Source: FEB-12 sp964503315 (GTDB taxonomy: Bacteria > Zixibacteria > MSB-5A5 > GN15 > FEB-12). From it: a stretch of DNA of 64,000 nt. Where the stretch lies: contig CAZCZL010000001.1 in NCBI GenBank assembly GCA_964503315.1, positions 62,001 through 126,000 on the forward strand, written 5' to 3'. Positions 17,293 to 26,170 of the stretch are shown in pieces. Numbering within the stretch: position 1 is the stretch's first letter; each line of letters begins with the position of its first letter. The notes beneath the pieces are model-generated. The model ran no database searches. It was not told the DNA's origin and saw only the letters and a list, made by a program, of their open reading frames with translations. Made by a program: the position numbers and the translations under genes.

Positions 17293-17513
17293 CAACAGCG
17301 GAGAGAAAGAGTCATTTGAAAATCTCTAACACTCCACTTATGAGGGTTGTCTCTTGTGCGGTGCGCGTACGCCGTGACCTGCTCTTGCAGCAGTAGCGAA
17401 AGCTAGATACGCCAAGCGTCGTTAAAGCCCTTAACGTAAGGTTTACTGGAGTTTTTTCAAATTACCACCTCTCCGTTGAAAATCAGAAAGCCCGCCAAAG
17501 GCGGGCTTTTTTA
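17293..17513 (+). ncRNA. Candidate structured small RNA, 6S RNA-like
   Basis: There is no ORF here, but a promoter at 17258-17286 and a terminator at 17488-17513 define a transcript. Its two ends pair: CAAC(AGC)GGAGAG at 17293-17305 with CTCTCCGTTG at 17469-17478. Further in, ATTTGAAAA at 17314-17322 pairs with TTTTCAAAT at 17454-17462, and ACTCCA at 17331-17336 with TGGAGT at 17447-17452. Beyond an interior bubble, GGGTT at 17344 pairs with AGCCC at 17426, and a small hairpin CCTTA-ACG-TAAGG sits on the 3' side of the bubble. The apical part has CTGCT/AGCAG and a GNRA-capped TAGC-GAAA-GCTA hairpin. A long rod of bulged helices with paired ends, about 186 nt and with a central bubble is the plan of 6S RNA (ssrS). 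I could not test this with a covariance model, so the family name is an inference. Confidence 0.5.
17488..17513 (+). terminator. Rho-independent terminator
   Basis: AAGCCCGCC / GGCGGGCTT stem with an AAA loop followed by T-rich sequence on the plus strand. It ends the candidate 6S-like RNA and may also stop minus-strand transcription from the gene at 17538. Confidence 0.85.
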
Positions 17514-17537
17514 TTGAGAGAGATCTGTGATTCTGCT

Positions 17538-18203
17538 TTATACTCGGTCGACCAGGATCGCCCGAAGTTCCTGCTCGTATTGCGTCGTCACATTCACTCG
17601 TCTTACCACCACAAAACAGCACTCATCGCCGCACGACACAAAGTAGAGCCTGTCCCTCTCTACTTCATACACCCCCTGGCGGCGGACCAATCCCACGCCC
17701 GGAACTTTTTCGAACAACTCCAGCAACTCGCGCAGATTCTTGAAGATGAACGCGAACTGTTTCTGGAACTCGATCGTCAACTCAGGGGAAGAGAATGTCC
17801 CGTCATTCTCCATCTGTAATACCATTTGCACGCCGGGGATACTTTTGATCCGTTCGTGCGCCGATAGCGGCGAGACATCTATGGGTTCAGGCTTCGGGAA
17901 TTTTGGCTGGTTCGCGGCGTTCGGATCATTCTGGATGATACTCATCACCTCGGTATGCTGGCGCACCAGCGTTACCTCGGTTTTGCGCTGTTCTTCGAGT
18001 GAGTCGATCGGCTTGTCCAGACCGCGCTCCACTTTGTGAAGCACCCGGCCATTGTCCAGAATGGTCGTAGTGATGCGCGGGTTCGGACGATGGGCATACT
18101 CCGTCTGCACCTGGAGAACGGTATTCCCCCGTTTTACGGTCGATGTTCGACCCGCCGGTATGAATTGTAATCCTGTGGCCATGGTTATTCTGCGACGGGG
18201 CAA
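17538..18203 (-). CDS. Conserved-looking hypothetical protein downstream of nrdJ
   Basis: 221 aa from a TTG start preceded by GAGGG five bases away; an ATG seven codons later (18182) lacks a ribosome site. I do not recognise the family. The first 60 residues are beta-rich and basic (GNTVLQVQTEYAHRPNPRITTTILDNGRVLHKVE is split as a beta-hairpin-like opening). A helical linker follows at about 65-105, and a C-terminal alpha/beta part at about 110-215 has the pattern IPGVQMVLQMENDG ... VYEVERDRLYFVSCGDECCFVVV, which recalls Roadblock/LC7-type folds. There is no signal peptide or TM segment. It starts 33 bp after nrdJ on the same strand and could be co-transcribed. Confidence 0.6.
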   Translation of the reverse strand: MPRRRITMATGLQFIPAGRTSTVKRGNTVLQVQTEYAHRPNPRITTTILDNGRVLHKVERGLDKPIDSLEEQRKTEVTLVRQHTEVMSIIQNDPNAANQPKFPKPEPIDVSPLSAHERIKSIPGVQMVLQMENDGTFSSPELTIEFQKQFAFIFKNLRELLELFEKVPGVGLVRRQGVYEVERDRLYFVSCGDECCFVVVRRVNVTTQYEQELRAILVDRV

Positions 18204-18236
18204 TTATGCCCTCAGTCTCTCTCTATATCGGAAGAT

Positions 18237-20486
18237 TTAGCAGGTGGAATAACCACAAGATGAGCAGGAATAGCAACCAGATTGATAGATAAGCGGCCCG
18301 GTACACTCCGGGCAGATCTCCCGAAGGGAATCCTCGGCCGTCCCCTTCTCTTCCGTCCCGAAATGCCTGTTCAAAATCTGCGCAATGGCGTCTGGGATCG
18401 AGGATACCCGCCCCCCCTCTGCCAATATCTGTGCCGACCCGCCGATCCCCCGCAACTGCTTGATCACTTGCTCCACCGGCACATGGGAGCGCAAAGCCAG
18501 GGATATCAGTCGGCAGATCGCCTCAGTGTCGGCCATCGTGGTATAGCCGGACTTGCCAATATGAGCAAAAACCTCGAACGGTTTCCCGTCGCGTAAATTG
18601 ACCGTCACGTACAGATTGCCATACCCTGTTCGGATCTTTTCAGTGAAGCCGGTCAGCGTGGTAGGACGTTTCTCGACCTTTGGAACCGCTATCGGCAGTA
18701 CTTTCTCCTCACTCGGCTTGACAGATGACAGCACCTGATTCGGCCGAGAGTTATCGCGGTAGATCGTCACTCCCTTGCATCCAAGACGATAAGCTAATTC
18801 GTACGCTTTGCGGACTTCGGCCCGACTCGCCGTCTCTGGGAAATTGATCGTCTTGGAGACCGATGAATCGCAATGCCGCTGAAACACGGCCTGCATCCGG
18901 ACGTGATCTTCAGGCGTTATATCCGCCGCCGTCAAAAACAGCGCACGGATTGATTCCGGAACTTCCTTCAACTCCGACAGTGATCGAACAGTGGTGACTT
19001 TCTCCATCAGTCTCTCAGAGGCAAAACCACCTTCCTTGGCTGCCTGCTCGAATAGCGGATTGATCTCGCGCATCCGTGTCCCATCCATGACATTTCGTTC
19101 GAACCCGATAGCATAATACGGCTCGATCCCCGATGAACAGCCGGCGATGATGGAAATCGTTCCGGTTGGAGCAACGGTCGTCACCGTGGCATTTCGCATT
19201 ACCACGTTGTCCTGTCGATAGACCGAGCCTTCCCAATTCGGGAATCTCCCTCTGACCGCGGCCATCTCCGACGATTGATTGCGCGCCTCGGATTCGACAA
19301 ACGCCATCAGCCTGTCGCCAAGCTCGAATGCCTGCAGCGAATTGTACGGTAAATGCAATTTCACCAGCATATCCGCCCAGCCCATCACGCCGAGGCCGAT
19401 CCGTCGGTTCTTCTTGGTCTGCACCTGTATCTGCGGAATCGGATAGCGGTTGACATCGATGACGTTATCCAGGAAATGCACGGCTGTATGGATGGCCCGC
19501 GCCAGTCGCTCCCAATCTATCCCGTCCGCTGGCTCCGAGAGGGTGTAGTTCTTCGGCAGCGGTGTTCTGACGAAATGCCCCAGATTTATCGAACCCAAAT
19601 TGCATGAATCATACGGCGGCAGTGGCTGTTCACCGCACGGATTGGTCGCTTCGATTCGCTCGGATAGAGAGGTTGGATTCCCCTTATCCATTCGATCAAT
19701 AAATACAATCCCCGGCTCTCCCGTCGCCCAGGCATTTTCGACTATCTGGTCGAATACCGTCCTGGCATCGAGGAATTGCTCCTGACCATCGCGCACGAAT
19801 GTTTTCCCGTTCCGCGGGTCGATCAATGGATAAGATGTCCCCTTCTCCACCGCCTCCATAAAAGCATCCGTGATCGCGACTGAGATATTGAAATTGGTGA
19901 TCTCCGCGGTGTCCTTCTTGGAGGATACAAACTCAAGAATATCCGGGTGGTCTACCCGCAGGATTCCCATATTGGCGCCGCGACGGGTCCCTCCCTGCTT
20001 GACCGCCTCGGTCGAAGCATTGTAAACCTTCATAAACGAAACCGGTCCGGAGGCTACCCCCAAGGTACTCGCCACGACCGAATTCCGCGGGCGAAGCCGC
20101 GAGAATGAAAACCCGGTCCCGCCGCCGGTCTTATGGATGATAGCGGCATGCTTGTTGGTTTCGAATATCTCCTCCATCGAGTCCCCCACTGGCAGGACAA
20201 AACAGGCGGAGAGTTGACCCAATTGCCGACCGGCATTCATCAGGGTCGGCGAGTTCGGGAGGAAATCCAAGCTGGACATGAGGTTATAGAACCGCTCGGC
20301 GGTCGCCTCGACCTGCTGGTCGGACCCTCCATACTGACGGTCGGCAGAGGCAATATACCGCGCCACCCGAAGGAACATCTCCTTCGGCGTCTCAATCACC
20401 CGTCCCTGCTGGTCTTTTAGCAGGTACCGTCGTTTCAGGACAGTCAGGCTATTCTCGCTGAGAGGTATCTCTTTATCCTGTGCCAT
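18237..20486 (-). CDS. nrdJ: Adenosylcobalamin-dependent (class II) ribonucleotide reductase
   Basis: 749 aa. It carries the class II large-subunit core: the substrate-site CFVLPVGDSMEEIFETN, the glycine-rich KTGGGTGFSFS, the radical-bearing NPCGEQPLPPYDSCNLGSINL (active-site Cys plus Glu) and the later TVAPTGTISIIAGCSSGIEP. The C-terminal 120 residues hold an extra domain and a Cys-rich zinc ribbon (CPECTGPLIYQSGCYSCSSCGYSTC, given here as positions about 722-749) that in the family acts as the redox-active tail. It reduces ribonucleotides to deoxyribonucleotides with B12, with or without oxygen. No class I partner subunit or NrdR is nearby. Start: ATG at 20486. Confidence 0.92.
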   Translation of the reverse strand: MAQDKEIPLSENSLTVLKRRYLLKDQQGRVIETPKEMFLRVARYIASADRQYGGSDQQVEATAERFYNLMSSLDFLPNSPTLMNAGRQLGQLSACFVLPVGDSMEEIFETNKHAAIIHKTGGGTGFSFSRLRPRNSVVASTLGVASGPVSFMKVYNASTEAVKQGGTRRGANMGILRVDHPDILEFVSSKKDTAEITNFNISVAITDAFMEAVEKGTSYPLIDPRNGKTFVRDGQEQFLDARTVFDQIVENAWATGEPGIVFIDRMDKGNPTSLSERIEATNPCGEQPLPPYDSCNLGSINLGHFVRTPLPKNYTLSEPADGIDWERLARAIHTAVHFLDNVIDVNRYPIPQIQVQTKKNRRIGLGVMGWADMLVKLHLPYNSLQAFELGDRLMAFVESEARNQSSEMAAVRGRFPNWEGSVYRQDNVVMRNATVTTVAPTGTISIIAGCSSGIEPYYAIGFERNVMDGTRMREINPLFEQAAKEGGFASERLMEKVTTVRSLSELKEVPESIRALFLTAADITPEDHVRMQAVFQRHCDSSVSKTINFPETASRAEVRKAYELAYRLGCKGVTIYRDNSRPNQVLSSVKPSEEKVLPIAVPKVEKRPTTLTGFTEKIRTGYGNLYVTVNLRDGKPFEVFAHIGKSGYTTMADTEAICRLISLALRSHVPVEQVIKQLRGIGGSAQILAEGGRVSSIPDAIAQILNRHFGTEEKGTAEDSLREICPECTGPLIYQSGCYSCSSCGYSTC

Positions 20487-20626
20487 ATCTATTCTACTAT
20501 TATCGGCGGGTCGCTGGATAAAAATATAACGCTTGGAACAGCCGGTTGGGTCACTCCCTAAGTCACATTTTCACGGCCGCCATCAATCTATTGATTCGAA
20601 CAAACTTCGACTATATTGCTGGCGAT

Positions 20627-21061
20627 ATGCCTATCCGTGAACCTGCCGCCTCCCGGCGCACTCTCATCACTACCGCCGCCTATATCTGGGCCGCGGTCGG
20701 GATATTTCTGATATTCCGAGCCATTCTCTATTACCCAGCAGCTCACACTGAAAACGCCATGCTCACGTTCGTTATCGCGGCGCTGGGAATCGTCCTGGGA
20801 TTGCTCAAGGGGTATTTCGTTTTCGCGAGACTGGCAAAGAGAAATGTCGCGCGTATCCGCCTACTCTCGCCCCACAAAGAGAAAATTTGCGTTTTCGCCT
20901 TTCAAGCCTGGGAGTCATACTTGGTCGTGCTGATCATGGTGACCGCCGGAATTCTGCTCCGACTCTCGCCGCTCCCGCGAACATATCTGTTGGGAATTTA
21001 CCTGTTGATTGGGATAGGATTACTAGTCGGCTCAGGAAGCTATCTCAAAGCCAGAGATTAG
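20627..21061 (+). CDS. Small integral membrane protein of unknown function
   Basis: 144 aa from the ATG at 20627; a TTG at 20546 would add 27 residues with no ribosome site. Four hydrophobic stretches are visible (about 12-33, 43-62, 87-108 and 117-136), with a cytoplasmic-looking basic loop LAKRNVARIRLLSPHKEKI between the second and third. I do not recognise the family; the layout is reminiscent of small four-helix proteins of unknown function in Deltaproteobacteria and FCB genomes. It is divergent from nrdJ and convergent with the hydrogenase protease gene, which ends 1 bp away. Confidence 0.6.
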   Translation: MPIREPAASRRTLITTAAYIWAAVGIFLIFRAILYYPAAHTENAMLTFVIAALGIVLGLLKGYFVFARLAKRNVARIRLLSPHKEKICVFAFQAWESYLVVLIMVTAGILLRLSPLPRTYLLGIYLLIGIGLLVGSGSYLKARD

Positions 21062-21538
21062 TCAGACAGTCGAGCGAATTTCGTCAAGCAGTTGCGCTGC
21101 AATTGTCGCCACCGCGGCAACCATATCATCAGACATCGGCTTCCCCAACTCCAATTGCGTCCCTTCGGCGCCGTAGACCACCATCTTCGGCGGCAATTGA
21201 TTAAGCGTCCGCGACATCTCCACCGCCTCCGCCACACCAAACAGATGACTCGACGACCGGAAAAACTGCACCGGCATCTTCTGTGTCGCCGCATCCAGAC
21301 GGAAGCATCTGCCCGCGGGCGAACCCGACGTGATGCAATCGACCACGAACGCGGCATCGTAACCGCTCCATGCTTGCATCAGATGCGTCCCGTCCCCCTC
21401 CGTCAATAAAACATCGACGGACCCGGGCAGTTGCTCCCGGATCCGTCGAATCACTTCAAAGCCGAAGGCATCATCTCCCCGAAACTGGTTACCGATCCCT
21501 ATCACGATAATCCGTTTCGCTCCCGCCGGTGCGCCCAT
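21062..21538 (-). CDS. Hydrogenase maturation protease (HyaD/HycI-type) for the 3b hydrogenase
   Basis: 158 aa. The fold signature is clear: IVIGIGNQFRGDDAFGFEVI at the N-terminus with the nickel-sensing acidic residue, then VDVLLTEGDG and AFVVDCITSGSPAG. Family function: it checks nickel insertion and cuts off the C-terminal tail of the large subunit. It lies 4 bp after hydA and is translationally linked. The likely substrate is the short tail (about nine residues) after DPCISCATH of that large subunit. A second, different protease gene accompanies the other hydrogenase (30133-30648). Confidence 0.86.
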   Translation of the reverse strand: MGAPAGAKRIIVIGIGNQFRGDDAFGFEVIRRIREQLPGSVDVLLTEGDGTHLMQAWSGYDAAFVVDCITSGSPAGRCFRLDAATQKMPVQFFRSSSHLFGVAEAVEMSRTLNQLPPKMVVYGAEGTQLELGKPMSDDMVAAVATIAAQLLDEIRSTV

Positions 21539-21542
21539 GGCG

Positions 21543-22832
21543 TTACTCTCTTTCGATCTTCAGATTCAGACTATGCGTCGCGCATGAAATGCACGGGTCA
21601 TAGTTGCGGACCGCTTGCTCGCACTGCCAGGTCAATTCATCGTTTTTCAGATGAAGATTCTTGGCCGCGAATCCGCGCAGGTCCGCCTCGATCGTCCGTT
21701 GGTTCTGCGAAGTCGGCGGGACGATCTTGGCATCCTTGATTATCCCATCCGCGTCGATCCGGTACCGATGGTACAATGTCCCGCGCGGCGCCTCGGACGC
21801 TCCGTACCCCACTCCCTCCTTGGGCTGCACATCGATCGAAGGCTGCGGCGGAGGGTTGTAGTTCTCGATAATCCTCAGCGCTTCCTCGCACGCGTAGATT
21901 GTCTCTATCGCCCGTACGATAATACTGCGGAACGGATTGGTCACCTGCTTCTCAAGCTTCAGCTCCTTCGCTGTCTGTTTGGCGACCGGCGTCAATTTGT
22001 CAAAGCAGAGATTGTAGCGCGCCATCGGCCCGACAAAATAGTTGCCCCGCTCGCGATGCACCGAGTGCAACGCGTTGGCATGCTCCATATGTTCTTCGAC
22101 AAACTGCTGCTCATATTCCGCAAAGCTGATCTTCATCCCCTTGGTCGATGCCAGATGCCCTTCGTTGAACGGGTATTCCTGCGCATGCTGCAAGGAAACG
22201 AATTCGTAATCAACTTTGTAGTCGGGGAACGTAAATCCATTGACCCACTTAGCGGTCTCGACCGAATCTTTGATCGCCTGGACCAGGCGGTCACGATACG
22301 GATCAAGCTCCGCCTTCGACGGTACCCGATAGAACCCACCAACCTTTACGTTGACCGGATGTATCTCGCGCCCGCCCACCGTGATCATGATGTCGTTCCC
22401 CAGCTTCTTCAGCTTAAGTCCGCGCGTCACGATCTCCGGAAAATCCGCCGCCATCTGGATGGAGTCTTCGTATCCTAAAAAATCCGGGGCATGTAGCATA
22501 TAGATATGCAGGACGTGACTTTCGATCCATTCACCGCAGTAGATGAGTCGCCGGAGCGCTCTGAGCTGTCCACTGACTGTCACGCCACAGGCGTTCTCCA
22601 TCGCGTGAATGGAGGACATCATATAAGCGATAGGGCAAATACCGCAGATACGAGCAGTGATATCGGGCGCTTCGGTGAAGTGCCGTCCGCGTAAAAAGGC
22701 CTCAAAAAACCGGGGCGGCTCGAAAATGCGAAGTTTCACATCTTCGATCTTATCCCCTTTGATCTTGACGAATATCCCGCCCTCTCCTTCCACCCGTGCG
22801 AGCATATCAACTTTCACCGTTCTATTTTTCAT
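21543..22832 (-). CDS. hydA: NiFe hydrogenase large (alpha) subunit, group 3b-like
   Basis: 429 aa from the ATG at 22832, which has an AAGGAGAG ribosome site; an upstream in-frame start (22871) would add 13 residues overlapping hydD and lacks support. Both nickel-binding motifs are intact: L1 ARICGICPIAYMMSSIHAME (about residues 58-77) and L2 DPCISCATH at the C-terminus. The enzyme oxidises or evolves H2 in the cytosol. Together with HydD, HydG and HydB it forms the four-subunit NADP(H)-linked sulfhydrogenase-type complex. The start overlaps the end of hydD by about 11 bp. Confidence 0.88.
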   Translation of the reverse strand: MKNRTVKVDMLARVEGEGGIFVKIKGDKIEDVKLRIFEPPRFFEAFLRGRHFTEAPDITARICGICPIAYMMSSIHAMENACGVTVSGQLRALRRLIYCGEWIESHVLHIYMLHAPDFLGYEDSIQMAADFPEIVTRGLKLKKLGNDIMITVGGREIHPVNVKVGGFYRVPSKAELDPYRDRLVQAIKDSVETAKWVNGFTFPDYKVDYEFVSLQHAQEYPFNEGHLASTKGMKISFAEYEQQFVEEHMEHANALHSVHRERGNYFVGPMARYNLCFDKLTPVAKQTAKELKLEKQVTNPFRSIIVRAIETIYACEEALRIIENYNPPPQPSIDVQPKEGVGYGASEAPRGTLYHRYRIDADGIIKDAKIVPPTSQNQRTIEADLRGFAAKNLHLKNDELTWQCEQAVRNYDPCISCATHSLNLKIERE

Positions 22833-23598
22833 GAGCCTCACTCTCCTTGCGGAAGGCATCGGCATAGGCATTAAACGTACGGAACGAGCGAATGACTCCT
22901 TCCGAGGTCACGCCCATCGTCTTCAACTGCTCCGCCAGCGCTCCGGTATTCGGTGTCTCTTTCGGACCGAAACAGCCGTAGCATCCGCGATGATAACTCG
23001 GGCAGATCGCGCCGCATCCAGCTTGCGTCACCGGACCAAGGCACGGTGTGCCATGCGCCACCATCACGCAGACCGTTCCGCGCCGTTTGCATTCCATGCA
23101 AACAGAATAGGGCGGCGTGACCGGCTTTCGTCCGTTGAGGAACGCCGACACTGTCTCCACCAACTGCGCTTTGCTGATCGGGCAACCTCGCAACTCAAAA
23201 TCGACAAAGACATGATCCGCGATCGGCGTCGACTTGTTCAACGTCTCGAAATACTCCGGATTGGTGTAGACATACGAGGCGTAGTCTTTCACATCCGTGT
23301 AATTGCGCAGCGCTTGAATACCGCCGGCGGTCGCGCAGGCCCCGATGGTTATCAGGAACTTCGACTGACGACGCACCTTGTGGATCCGTTCTGCATCATG
23401 AGGGGTCGTAATGGATCCCTCGACGAGCGAGACGTCATACGGCCCCTTCATGATGTTGCGGGAGGCTTCTGCGAAATTCGCTATATCTATCGCGCCGACG
23501 ATCTCCAGCAGTTCGTCCTCGCAGTCCAACAGGCTGAGTTGACATCCGTCACAGGAAGCGAATTTCCAGACGGCCAGTTTCGGTTTTGCTGTCGCCAT
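22822..23598 (-). CDS. hydD: NiFe hydrogenase small (delta) subunit, group 3b-like
   Basis: 258 aa. It has the proximal cluster motif CDGCQLSLLDCED (about 16-28), then LITIGACATAGG, FELRGCPIS and a Cys-rich C-terminal region (SVCMECKRRGTVC, CLGPVTQAGCGAICP, RGCYGCFG) that would bind the medial and distal [4Fe-4S] clusters. It has no Tat signal, so it is cytosolic. It passes electrons from the NiFe site to the FAD subunit. It sits 2 bp after hydG and overlaps hydA. Confidence 0.88.
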   Translation of the reverse strand: MATAKPKLAVWKFASCDGCQLSLLDCEDELLEIVGAIDIANFAEASRNIMKGPYDVSLVEGSITTPHDAERIHKVRRQSKFLITIGACATAGGIQALRNYTDVKDYASYVYTNPEYFETLNKSTPIADHVFVDFELRGCPISKAQLVETVSAFLNGRKPVTPPYSVCMECKRRGTVCVMVAHGTPCLGPVTQAGCGAICPSYHRGCYGCFGPKETPNTGALAEQLKTMGVTSEGVIRSFRTFNAYADAFRKESEAHEK

Positions 23599-23600
23599 GG

Positions 23601-24467
23601 TCAGATCTCCCTCTTGTTGAGGAATTCCCGCACTTTGTCATACCGGAAGACCGGGCCATCCTTGCAGACGAAGACCGGACCGAACTGACAGTGGCCGCAG
23701 AATCCAACCGCGCACTTCATGTTGCGCTCCAGCGACAGGTAAATGCTCGAAAACTCTATGCCGCGCTTCTGAAGACCCAATACGGTGAAACGCATCATGA
23801 TCTCCGGTCCGCAGACCATCGCGATCGTACTGGTCGGGTCAAACGGCGCTTTCGGTATCAGGTTGGTTACGACACCGACATTGCCGCGCCAGTTCCCCAT
23901 CGCGCGGTCGACCGTGACGTGCACTTCAAGGTCAAAACGCGACCGAAGTTGCTCCAGATCCTTGCGATAGAGGATATCGGAGGGCGTACGAGTTCCGTAC
24001 AACAGCACAACTTTGCCATATTTCGAACGATTCGCCAGAATATGGTAGAGCGCCGGACGGAGCGGCGCGAGACCAATACCACCGGCGATGATGACCACAT
24101 CGTTGCCGACCGCTTCCTCGACCGGCCAGGCCGAACCGTACGGTCCACGGACGCCAATCAGGTCGCCGGCTTTCAGTTTTGACATCACCTTGGTGACCGT
24201 TCCGACCGCGCGCGTCGTGTGCACCAGCACATTGGAGCGCGACGGATCGCCGCTGATGGAGATCGGGACCTCTCCCACTCCATACAGGTAGAGCATATTG
24301 AACTGCCCGGGTTTGAAACTGAATTCGGCCCCGCCATGCGACGGAGTCAATTCCAGCGTGAAGGTGTCATACGTATCGTTCATCACCTTCCGCACCCGGA
24401 ATGTCTGCGGCAGCATCGGATTGACATCCGGGGCTGTCTCAGCCGAATGAACCGCGTGTGTACTCAT
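23601..24467 (-). CDS. hydG: FAD/NAD(P)-binding hydrogenase (gamma) subunit
   Basis: 288 aa, a ferredoxin-NADP reductase-like flavoprotein. An FAD-binding beta-barrel (about 20-110, FSFKPGQFNMLYLYGVGEVPISISGD is its core) is followed by a pyridine-nucleotide domain (VVIIAGGIGLAPLRPALY, then MVCGPEIMMRFTVLGL) and a C-terminal [2Fe-2S] loop (CAVGFCGHCQFGPVFVC). This is the HydG/DHODH-electron-transfer type subunit that exchanges electrons with NADP(H). It overlaps the cNMP-binding gene upstream by four bases and hydD follows at once. Confidence 0.86.
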   Translation of the reverse strand: MSTHAVHSAETAPDVNPMLPQTFRVRKVMNDTYDTFTLELTPSHGGAEFSFKPGQFNMLYLYGVGEVPISISGDPSRSNVLVHTTRAVGTVTKVMSKLKAGDLIGVRGPYGSAWPVEEAVGNDVVIIAGGIGLAPLRPALYHILANRSKYGKVVLLYGTRTPSDILYRKDLEQLRSRFDLEVHVTVDRAMGNWRGNVGVVTNLIPKAPFDPTSTIAMVCGPEIMMRFTVLGLQKRGIEFSSIYLSLERNMKCAVGFCGHCQFGPVFVCKDGPVFRYDKVREFLNKREI

Positions 24468-24916
24468 TTATATAGATCCAGCAGTTGCAGGCGTGTGTTT
24501 TCTATTCGTTGTTCCATGATCTGGGCGAAGCGTTTGAACAATTCGTACCCCAGTTCATGATCTTTTTCGCATTTTTCGCGCAGACACTTTCCATCCAGCG
24601 CGATCGCTCTGGTCAGGTCAAGCGCGCGTGAATCAAAGTGGTGGACGTATGGCGCAAACAGCCAGGACCACCCCAGCACCTCGCCATCCCCGACCGTCTG
24701 GATCGTGATGGGGCCCGAGGCCGGACTCACCATCTCGATCGCCACCCGTCCCTGGCGTACCAGGAAGAAATGATTGGCGTCCTCCCCGGCACGATCGATC
24801 TGCTGACCGGCATCGTACCGCACGTTTGACGCACATCCCACGATCAGTTGGATATGCTTCTCCGACATCCCGGCGAAAAAGGGATGTTCAGCGACATAGC
24901 GCTCCAATGTCTCCAT
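24464..24916 (-). CDS. Cyclic nucleotide-binding-domain protein within the 3b operon
   Basis: 150 aa, a cNMP-binding (CRP-type) beta-roll: HPFFAGMSEKHIQLIVG, GQQIDRAGEDANHFFLVRQGRVAIEM, then GDGEVLGWSWLF. The phosphate-binding cassette (GEVLGWSW) lacks the typical RxA Arg. There is no helix-turn-helix DNA-binding domain, so it is not a classical CRP. A helical C-terminus (FKRFAQIMEQRIENTRLQLLDLY) remains. It lies between hydB and hydG with 4-base overlaps, so it is probably a structural or regulatory accessory to the hydrogenase. Confidence 0.8.
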   Translation of the reverse strand: METLERYVAEHPFFAGMSEKHIQLIVGCASNVRYDAGQQIDRAGEDANHFFLVRQGRVAIEMVSPASGPITIQTVGDGEVLGWSWLFAPYVHHFDSRALDLTRAIALDGKCLREKCEKDHELGYELFKRFAQIMEQRIENTRLQLLDLYK

Positions 24917-24919
24917 TCT

Positions 24920-26113
24920 CTACTCCTTCGCTTTTGAGGCTCCCGCATCGACCAGTTCACTGTCACGGATAGCTCGAAGTTCTTCGGTGACGTCTATGCC
25001 GACAGGGCACCAGGTGATGCACCGCCCGCAGCCAACACATCCCGCCGAACCAAACTGATCGAACCACGAAGCGAACTTGTGGGTCAACCATTGACGGTAA
25101 CGGGTTCCCGGCGAAGTTCGGATACTGCCACCATGGATATAAGAGAACTCCATCGTGAAACAGCTATCCCACTTGCGCCAGCGCTCCGCTCGAGTCCCCC
25201 GCAGATCAGTGACGTCTTCTATTGTCGTGCAGAAACAGGTCGGACAGACCAGCGTGCAATTGCTGCAGCTCATACACCGGGTCGACACATCCACCCAACG
25301 CGGATTCTCCGTGTTGCGATAGAGGATCTCCTTCATGTCGGTCATGTCCACCTTGCGCCCCATCTGGTGTGTGGCTGTCGCCACTACGCGATTGGCCGCT
25401 TGTATGTCCGGCTCGGTCGCCGGCTCGGTCGGCATCTCGGCCAGAATGGAAGCGCCCTGCGCGCTCCCGACCTCGGCCAGGAAATAATGCCGGTTGTTTT
25501 CACTTATCTCAGTCAGGGCAATGTCAAACCCGCTGGTGGCGCGAGGTCCGGTCCCCATCGACGCGCAGAAGCAGGTTCCACCCGCTTTGCCGCAATTCAC
25601 CGCGACCAGCAATGTGTTCTTGCGCAGCTCTTCATAGATCGGGTCCACATACGGTCCACCCAGGAGAACTTTGTCCTGGATCGCGATCGCGCTCAATTCG
25701 CACGCTCGCACCCCAAGAAACGCCTGCTTTCCGCTGGCAGGTTGGGTATCATCGATCGTAAACTCCGCGCCGGACTTCTCCGCCGCAATGACCCGGGCGA
25801 CCGGCTTGTGCAGATACTTCTTCCAGGATTGAGGACCAACGGTATAGCTGCTAAAGATTGTTTTGGCGGCCCGCTTGGTCAGACGGTACGTTGCCTTATT
25901 CTGAGTATCTATCCAGCCGACCGGCAGATCGGCCGCTGCCGTGATCTCTTCGTACACGACTGCCTTGTCGCGAATGATCGGTCCATAGACCTGGTACTTC
26001 TTGGCCCGCAGCAGCGCGATCAGATTCTCGAGATGGTCACTGGTGAATATCCGCGGCTCATATTCTGCCGAGGAAGAAGCGGTCGAGTCGACCTGGGTCT
26101 TTTCAGTCTTCAT
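24920..26113 (-). CDS. hydB: 4Fe-4S ferredoxin-type hydrogenase (beta) subunit
   Basis: 397 aa from the ATG at 26113. An in-frame TTG at 26191 would add 26 residues, but it falls inside the promoter found at 26171-26199. The C-terminal third carries two ferredoxin motifs, CMSCSNCTLVCPTCFC and CVGCGRCITWCP, both with CxxCxxC spacing. The N-terminal two thirds match the HydB subunit of group 3b enzymes. The role is electron transfer between the FAD subunit and the NiFe module, or sulfur reduction in sulfhydrogenases. It is the first gene of the operon. Confidence 0.84.
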   Translation of the reverse strand: MKTEKTQVDSTASSSAEYEPRIFTSDHLENLIALLRAKKYQVYGPIIRDKAVVYEEITAAADLPVGWIDTQNKATYRLTKRAAKTIFSSYTVGPQSWKKYLHKPVARVIAAEKSGAEFTIDDTQPASGKQAFLGVRACELSAIAIQDKVLLGGPYVDPIYEELRKNTLLVAVNCGKAGGTCFCASMGTGPRATSGFDIALTEISENNRHYFLAEVGSAQGASILAEMPTEPATEPDIQAANRVVATATHQMGRKVDMTDMKEILYRNTENPRWVDVSTRCMSCSNCTLVCPTCFCTTIEDVTDLRGTRAERWRKWDSCFTMEFSYIHGGSIRTSPGTRYRQWLTHKFASWFDQFGSAGCVGCGRCITWCPVGIDVTEELRAIRDSELVDAGASKAKE

Positions 26114-26170
26114 GGTATCTGGTGTCCTCTTACCTACCTCTACGAAGGAATCATCCTTCTTGTTATCGGC

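Noticed and set aside
17293..17478. tRNA or tmRNA in the gap after acpS
   Set aside because: No TPsiC-like GTTCGA motif and no CCA-type ends; the paired ends fit a rod-like RNA instead.
22657..23688. Plus-strand ORF (343 aa) across hydA/hydD
   Set aside because: Antisense to two intact hydrogenase subunits; no recognisable domain or ribosome site.
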